Assembly (NCBI GenBank): GCA_038373885.1
Contig: JAWZYV010012397.1
Location: 434,001-498,000 of the forward strand
Direction of reading: 5' to 3'
DNA: 64,000 bases
DNA from: Cheiracanthium punctorium
Lineage: Eukaryota; Arthropoda; Arachnida; Araneae; Cheiracanthiidae
Part shown: in pieces, positions 57,969 to 64,000 of the stretch
Layout: each line of letters opens with the position of its first letter
Position numbering within the stretch: the first letter of the stretch is position 1
Position numbers and translations under genes: made by a program
The notes under the pieces: generated by a model
Database searches by the model: none
Told to the model about the DNA's origin: nothing
Seen by the model: only the letters and a program-made list of their open reading frames with translations

Positions 57969-58165
57969 GCGGCCGCCCAGGTAGTGTAGTGACTAAGAAC
58001 CCTTCTATCATGACTTGGATGCGGGTTCGAAACCCAGCATGTGTGCTAACTTGTCCGTCACTTCATACGGGGTAACTCTGTCCATAATAAAATGGCCAAT
58101 GATTCGGGCCTTAGTAGTGGCTAATGTTTGATGAGCAAGTGCCCGCCCACTGAAAAAAAAAATCG
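57969..58165 (+). mobile_element. tRNA-derived SINE with poly-A tail
   Basis: A tRNA-like head (ggccgcccaggtagtgtag at 57971, A-box-like) and a clear B-box, GCGGGTTCGAAACCCAGC (58021). A ~110-bp body ends in a run of A (58154-58162). The minus ORF 58008-58190 is a shadow. Confidence 0.8.
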
Positions 58166-58499
58166 TGTGCCATACACGAAATCCTTCCAATGTGTTTTTT
58201 GAAAACTGGTAAAATTATTTACAGTCAATAGGGCAAAGTCGAGAAGTATCGAACACGTAAGAGTCTACATTTGAAATATTTTTGCAGGTCAGTTGGACCT
58301 GATTACATCTCATACAAAACATCAAAGTTTTATAAACGAGGTGTGCTGGATATACGTATCAGTATCCGAACCCGGACATATTCTAAGAATTCCATATCCG
58401 TATCAGTCTGAGATAAAATAAACTATCCGGATATATCAAAGTAAAAAAATAAATAAATAAATAAATAAACTTGTTCGTATCCGTATAGGCAGAGACGCC

Positions 58500-58651
58500 A
58501 AGTCTCCCGCTTTTTTCGGGAGATTTCCCACCACAATCCTTAGACAGTTTTATTTTGCATTAAATATTTGGACTTATTTTAAGCATAAGCTTGTAAGTAA
58601 AAATTAGTGGTGGGAAATCTCCCGAAAAAAGCGGGAGACTTGGCATCTCTG
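58500..58651. mobile_element. Hairpin MITE, family H, copy E
   Basis: A 152-bp element. Ends CAGAGACGCCAAG / CAGAGATGCCAAG, inner arms TCTCCCGCTTTTTTCGGGAG identical on both sides, then GATTTCCCACCAC. Perfect 8-bp duplication CGTATAGG (58492-58499, 58652-58659). The 8-bp target points to hAT mobilisation. The inner 'CGGGAGATTTCYCACCAC' is shared with copy A. Confidence 0.93.
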
Positions 58652-58659
58652 CGTATAGG

Positions 58660-59115
58660 GATAAGTTTCTTTTTAGTGGATATTCAACAGATCTTTCAAT
58701 GGTTTTTCAGGATAAGTATACTGTTGGCATAATTTGGTGAACTTTTTGAATATTTCTACTTGTTGGGCATCGCCTACCCCACTGCTTAGCATTCTATCTA
58801 TAACACTGATAAACAAAAAAAAAAGTTTCGGTGGATATCTTGGTATGCAACACTTGTTTTAAGACAATTTAGACATGCTGATTAAAAATATGCAAACCGT
58901 TTGTCTCTATCACCCAGCGTTTTTGAGATATCTTGCATTAACCATTTATATATGTTTAACATTGTATCAAGGCAAACAATTCGCAGACAAGTTACCGTAG
59001 AGCACATATTGCTGAATAGAGTACTAATTAACATAAACTGTATAGCATCATCTAGTTTAAGGTATAATACACATATAAAATATATAGGTATAACATAAAG
59101 TTCCTTAATTTAAAG
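58660..59115. other. Spacer downstream of the minus-strand gene
   Basis: No feature recognised; the 58901-59098 ORF has no domain. Confidence 0.5.
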
Positions 59116-60443
59116 TTAGTCCGGTTTGAATTTCTTGGTTGTAGACTTGCGTTTGTGCTGAGCATTTGGCATGCTACGCTGAAGCATCCAGCAGTAGTCA
59201 GCCAACATTGCTGCACTCCATCGACCCTGATAGCGTGACTCCATCACCGAGATTTCCTGATGAAAACGTTCTCCATGTTCATCACTGACAGATCCTAAGT
59301 TCTCGGGAAAGAAGTCGAGATGTGAGTCGAGGAGATGATTCTTGAGGGACATGTTGCAATCCATCAAGCTGTACGCACTAATGCACTTCTGCACAATATT
59401 TACATAGTCAGGAGATTTAATATTTCCAAGGAAATTGGCTACAACAGACTTGAATGCCAACCATGCATCTTTTTCAGTACTTCTGAGTAAGTCTTCGAAC
59501 TGACTGTCTGCAATGATCTTCCTTATTTGTGGACCTATGAACTCACCTACTTTCACTTTCGCATAACTTTGGAAATTTGTTGGATAGGTGCCGAAAAGCA
59601 TCTGAGTTGTTGTCTAGTGCCTTCGCGAAATTCTTCATGAGCCCCAGCTTTATATGAAGTGGAGGCATAATAATTTTTTCACGCTCAACCAATGGCGCAC
59701 GTAGGACGTTTTTACTACTTGTCTGCATTTTATCTCTGATGGTCCAATTCTTCTTTATATAGTGGTGCTTCCTATCTCTGCTGTACCACTCGCAGATAAA
59801 ACAGCAGTACTTGGTGTACCCTGTCTGCATTCCCATCAGAATAGTGATTACTTTTAAATCACCACAGATATTCCAATTGTAATCGCAATAGCGAATTTTT
59901 TCAAGAAGTAGCGGCATGGTTTTGTACGTCTCTTTTAGATGGGCAGAATATCCAAACGGTACTGATGCATACATGTTCCCATTGTGTAATAATACAGCCT
60001 TTAAACTTGTCTTGCAGGAATCAATAAACAGTCGCCATGCTTCAGTACTATGTTCTACCCTGAGGCTTGACATAAGACCTTGGATGCCCTTGCAGTAGCA
60101 CATATTGTCACTCATTGCAAAAAACTGCACGAGTTCTTTGTGTCTGTGTCAAAATTGTGAAGTTCTTGTACCTAGTGATAGCAAATTAAATTCTTTCAGA
60201 CGTTAACCTAGCAGTTCAGGTTGGCCTTTTGTTAGTGCCAGGTCCCGTACGATGTCGCAAAAATCATCATTAATCAAGTGAGTATCTTCACCAGGATGGT
60301 AGTCAGAGTTGTTGCTAGAAGATGGAGAACTTTCTTCTTGTTTTCCTTCGTTGACTCTGTATTCTGTAGGTGGTGTTGATATTGGATAAGTGACGGGATC
60401 ATTTGGAATTGGCTTTGAAACTGAGGGAATATCTTGTAGACAC
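59116..60443 (-). pseudogene. Conserved multicopy arthropod protein, broken
   Basis: Reads right to left. An N-terminal part (about 60440-60130) contains LINDDFCDIVRDLALTKGQ and RLKEFNLLSLGTRTSQF, with stops at 60203-60205 and 60149-60151. Then 60130-59543 carries EHSTEAWRLFIDSCKTSLKA, NWNICGDLKV and CCFICEWYSRDRKHHYIKKN. A frameshift at about 59545-59600 leads into 59601-59116 with VGEFIGPQIRKI, SHLDFFPENLGSVSDEHGER and ADYCWMLQRSMP. This motif order belongs to a protein family recalled from many arthropod genomes in numerous copies. Its function is unknown to me; a transposon origin is inferred from copy number. It is the longest protein remnant here and well preserved apart from two stops and one frameshift. 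Confidence 0.8.
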
Positions 60444-61081
60444 TAAACATTTCTTAATGCTAATATTTCTTTTATTATCACACATTTTTGACACGAGCAC
60501 GATTAATTATATTGAGAGTGTAATACAAATTCACTGGTGGCAACGTATAAGCGATAGTATTTAAAAAAATAAGAAAATTAGTAGAAAAAGAAAAGTACGT
60601 AGTGTGTTGTATAAAAATTCAAGTTACGGTATATGTATGAATTAGTTCAAGTTAACGCTGTACGTTATGTTAGAAATAAATGTTTTGTTTCGTCTTTAAC
60701 ACGTTTACGTTAGTGTGTTGAGCTAACAATTCAGAAGTGGGATAAACTAATCCAGATTTTACGATAAGATAAGTACGAATTCCTCTTTTATCTATCTATC
60801 CTTTATCTAGCTCCATCTGTTAGAGTATTGCAAAAATTGAGGGATTTGAAAGGCTAAAGCTACAGATATTTTATTTATTTTACAGATATTTTATTTATTA
60901 TTATTTTATAAAATAAAATGAAGAGCGCCACATATGTCCGTACTTTTTAACTTGTAAATTGTCATGCTACCAATTTTCTACCGGTCACACTTCTACTGGC
61001 TGAAATTTGAGAAATATATGTTTTCCTTTCTTTTATTAGATAACTAAAGGAACAAAATTGATTTCCGAAAAATAATATATA
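60444..61081. other. AT-rich spacer, no gene seen
   Basis: Includes a short self-similar AT-rich stretch (attttatttatt units, 60868-60915). If the gene at 59116-60443 has a 5' exon or promoter it would lie here, but none can be recognised. Confidence 0.5.
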
Positions 61082-61995
61082 CACTGGACTCCAAAAGTTA
61101 AGGAACAACATGTTTTTCGTAGCTCACCATAAAAAAAAATGACACTGACAGTAAATGTATGGTTTATATAATGATAAAAATGAACTTTTTGCAAGTTTAT
61201 GCAAAAACGATAGCTACCACTTTGTTTTTAGACAAAAGAACAGGCATATATGAGACAGAAAAATGTGCAAATATCAGGCTTTCATAATTACGCGTTCAAC
61301 TTTTGTTGATTTAAACTTTTGTTAGCAGATTCATTAACAATAGGTAGCGGGGTCCCGCAATGCCTTAGAGAAACTGTTTGCCCGATTCGTTAAGCTGGGG
61401 AGCGGCCGTCTCTGGAATCAATATCAAACGGAAGCTTCTTTGCCCAGAAGGCATGTTCTAGGCCGACCACTAGCTACAACACGAGCAGAAGGTTTGGGAG
61501 CGAATGGAATGGTCAGCTCAATCTCCAGACATCAATCCGATAGAACATATTTGGGACTACCTTGGCAGATAAGTGGCTGCTTCCAGTCCTCCTCCAAGAT
61601 CGTTGCATGAGCTGGAACAAGGACTAATCCGTGCGTGGTCTTCGCTCCCTATTGAGGTGTCCGACAACTTAATTAGCAGCATGGAGAATCGATGCCGACA
61701 GTGCATTGCAGTTACGGGTGGACTCATTCCTTATTAGAACTCATTTTTGTAATGTTTCCACCACATGTTTCCGCAAAAAGCTTTGATAAACTGTTTTCTC
61801 CAAAAGTGGACTTTTCTACCAAAAGTGTTCTTTTGCTTTTACACCATGTTTGTGTTGAATTTATGTAAATTTCTATGTCGTACTCAATAAAGAACTATTT
61901 AGTGCTCAGTTAGTCCAAATTTTTTGCTCCTATGTTCGTTCGTTTCCATATTATTCACAAAAAGCAGGCTGTACCTTAACTTTTGGAGGGCAGTG
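61082..61995 (+). mobile_element. Tc1-like transposon, internally deleted
   Basis: A 914-bp element with TA at 61080-61081 and 61996-61997. Ends CACTGGACTCCAAAAGTTAA and, inverted, CACTGCCCTCCAAAAGTTAA. Same family as 49978-51580 but missing about 700 bp of the transposase between roughly 61490 and 61500. Confidence 0.93.
61385..61739 (+). pseudogene. Tc1 transposase, N- and C-terminal remnants joined by a deletion
   Basis: A short, decayed N-terminal piece (to about 61490) is followed at once by the C-terminal part: MEWSAQSPDINPIEHIWDYL (about 61507), then in-frame stop 61570-61572 and EVSDNLISSMENRCRQCI to the stop at 61737. The catalytic E in NPIEH is present; the two Asp are deleted. Confidence 0.88.
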
Positions 61996-62185
61996 TATAT
62001 TTAATAAAGAAATTACAAAATGTTGTGAAAACGCAACGTCGTAGGGATGGACGTGAGACGCGAGAAATCTCGCATAGTCTCGCAATCTTGTCTCACATTG
62101 CGGGACGAGACAGGCAAATTTTTTGCGAGACCAGAAAGGAAATATTTTGCGAGACAAGACAGAAGCCCCCCCCCAAAAAAAAAGT

Positions 62186-63455
62186 TCTTAGGGCTTCATA
62201 ATTAGCGTGACTTTCTTTTCTTCCCAAATTTACAGAAAAAGAAATTGTTGCCATGTTGGTGAAAGGAAGTATGCATAATTCTTGATATTTAGAGACTGGT
62301 TAAACTAGAGATCTGTATTTCTCTTATTTGTAATCTAATCTAGAAAATCTTTTCTGTTTTATAAGATTATCCTATATATGACAATTTCCACGTATAGTAT
62401 TAAAAGTCTTTTTGTGTAGTTCTAAAAAGTTTTATCTATCCCATTTTGACCTATGGTCTAAAGAAAACTTCCGTTAAAATTTGAGATTTCTAAAATAAGT
62501 TTTTGAAGTCCCTTTACCAAGGTTTAAAATTTAAAGAAAAATTTTTAGTGTGAAGGAACCTTATATCAAGTTGGTGAAATCATTAATGTTGATCAGTGGC
62601 ATCCGTTGTCTTTTACTTTCTCAATCACAAAAGCGATGATCTAGTAAAATGGAAAATATCGATCCATTCATACATTAATTTGTAAAAGGAAACCAAATCT
62701 ATTGAAAAAAGACTGGTTCCCAAAAAATGAACACGAAACAAGCAAAAGACTGTAGTTAAAATAAATATTAATCCTTTGGATGAAAATGAAAATGAAAAGT
62801 AGCATGCCATAGAGGAGCTGTATTAGGGGCTTCCACACAGGGCGGCACTTTGCTAGCGTAGACAAAGTCCTTAGCGTTGACTTAATTATAAGAAGACTAA
62901 AGGAATATTTTTGCCGGTAAATATTCTTTTAATACATGTATATATATCGGACGGACAAAAATTAAACGTTTTTGTACATCAGTAAAAATAGGGAGGCATA
63001 ACGGGACGAATACCTGGGGACCTCCAAAGCTCACGGGCCTTAAAATTAGCGTAACATTTTTTTCTTCCTAAATTTACAGAAAAAGAAATTGTTGCTATTT
63101 CTATTGTCCTTAGATTCAATTGGCCTTCTATCACTCAGATCAAAACACTGAATCAGAAAGTATGCATAAAATTTTGCAGAATGCTTGATATTTACAGACT
63201 GGTTAAACTAGAAATCCGTGTTTCTCTTATTTGTAATCTAATCTAGAACATTTTTTCTGTTTTATAATCTGCTTCAGGCCCCTCCTTTCTCAAATATATG
63301 GCAATTTCTACGTGTAGTAATAAAAGTCTTTTTGTGTAGCATAAAAAGTTTTTGAAAAGTTTTATCTATCCCATTTTGATCTATGACCTAAAGTAACTTC
63401 CATTAAAATTTCAGATTACTAAAATAAGTTTCGGAAGTCCCTATACCAAGGTTAT
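62186..63455. repeat. Direct duplication, ~850-bp spacing
   Basis: 62190-62525 recurs at 63035-63455, with shared stretches such as the 'tttacagaaaaagaaattgttgc' region (62231/63072) and 'ctatcccattttga' (62436/63367). The second copy has two small extra pieces (about 63095-63150 and 63268-63290). Confidence 0.85.
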
Positions 63456-63491
63456 TAGGGTGTTTAATCTATTATTGAACACAGGTTTAAT

Positions 63492-63785
63492 TTGTTTACT
63501 CTCTTCACATTATCGAAAAACGCAACGGACTCTCCTCCTGTGTCCAGTGTTGCTTCTCAGCTTGGATCTTTGAATGCTTCGCTGAAACCCAGCGTTCTAC
63601 TTGCCCAATCGCTCCAGTACATTATTCAAGCGGAGCATTCAAGGACTCACTCTGGGAAACAGCACTGCTCACAGAAGAAACAGAACTGCACACACTGTCT
63701 CTTTTTGATATTGAAAATAAACGGATTAATCATGGGTTCCCGATTAACCCAGCAGGCTCGCGTATGTGAGAGATTCACTAATTAA
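63492..63785 (+). pseudogene. hAT transposase C-terminal remnant (tentative)
   Basis: Within a 97-codon ORF the piece ATDSPPVSSVASQLGSLNAS then LKPSVLLAQSLQYI aligns by eye with the hAT dimerisation region (pattern A-T-S-x-P-x-x-R-V-F-S-x-x-G, then LKP and a hydrophobic L-x-F-L). The key RVFS is changed to SVAS. It lies between GAGAC clusters, as expected for a hAT gene's 3' end. Weak evidence. Confidence 0.4.
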
Positions 63786-64000
63786 GTAAAAAAAAAATTT
63801 AAATTTAATGTTTTAAACATTTGTAATTATTAAGCCTAAGATAATGACAGTATGATTTCAATATTATATGCACTCTTGAAGACGAGACAGTCCCGATTCT
63901 CGCCTCGCGCCGTCTCGCGTACTTCTTCAGGCGTTGATACTAAAGCCATACCCAAGTTTCTTTGAAAATCAAGAAAATGCATTTTAGAACTTTTTCCTAA

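Larger units (their letters stand above)
62040..63930 (+). mobile_element. Probable decayed hAT element with GAGAC motif clusters
   Basis: The left cluster (62050-62165) has about seven GAGAC/GTCTC motifs, mostly as GCGAGAC; a second cluster at 63880-63925 has more in the opposite sense. Between them is a direct duplication and, near the right, a hAT-transposase-like C-terminus. Exact ends and the target duplication could not be fixed. Confidence 0.5.

Noticed and set aside
57971..58045. Possible functional tRNA gene
   Set aside because: The B-box is good, but the acceptor stem does not close and a SINE body with an A tail follows.
63492..63785. Intact small gene
   Set aside because: No start context or domain beyond a weak hAT-like C-terminal pattern; kept only as a tentative pseudogene.

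Overview
The window is AT-rich eukaryotic DNA and almost entirely mobile-element sequence. I found no intact host gene, no rRNA and no convincing functional tRNA. Protein remnants are Tc1/mariner, hAT and FEN1-like transposon proteins plus two multicopy arthropod ORF families. Together with tRNA-derived SINEs, they suggest an arthropod, most likely a spider: the Tc1 transposase types resemble those I recall from orb-weaver genomes. The species is inference, because no search could be run.

Layout. 1-13 kb: one copy of a long repeat block (here called P) holding a nearly intact Tc1 element (2245-3652), one arm of a foldback element (Q), and blocks of a second repeat (R) with MITEs and a hAT element. 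14-27.6 kb: two successive copies of a larger R-containing unit (from about 14.15 kb and 19.33 kb). The second holds a stack of insertions: mariner MITE, then Tc1, then a tandem duplication, then a 2.27-kb transposon with a FEN1/XPG-like nuclease pseudogene and a 174-bp hAT MITE. 27.6-39 kb: P and Q again in the same order, with SINEs, hairpin MITEs and a 2.84-kb foldback element. 39.9-43.6 kb: a 3.8-kb segment bounded by hAT-type ends with a perfect 8-bp target duplication, containing SINEs and an AAGCTT-rich element. 43.7-64 kb: further long-inverted-repeat elements, two Tc1 copies related to each other, a broken member of a conserved multicopy arthropod protein family (59.1-60.4 kb, minus strand), a hAT remnant, and AT-rich spacer.

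Because repeats occur two or more times, empty sites can be read directly. The Tc1 insertion in P is missing from the second P copy (TA at 32163), and a TTAA-flanked MITE in R is missing from the second R copy (TTAA at 19449). These give exact element ends. The most unusual objects are the FEN1-like nuclease transposon (23554-25819) and a five-copy family of ~150-185 bp hairpin MITEs whose two arms match each other closely while differing between copies. Coordinates of ancient repeat blocks were judged by eye and may be off by tens of bases. Ends supported by target duplications should be exact or within a base or two.
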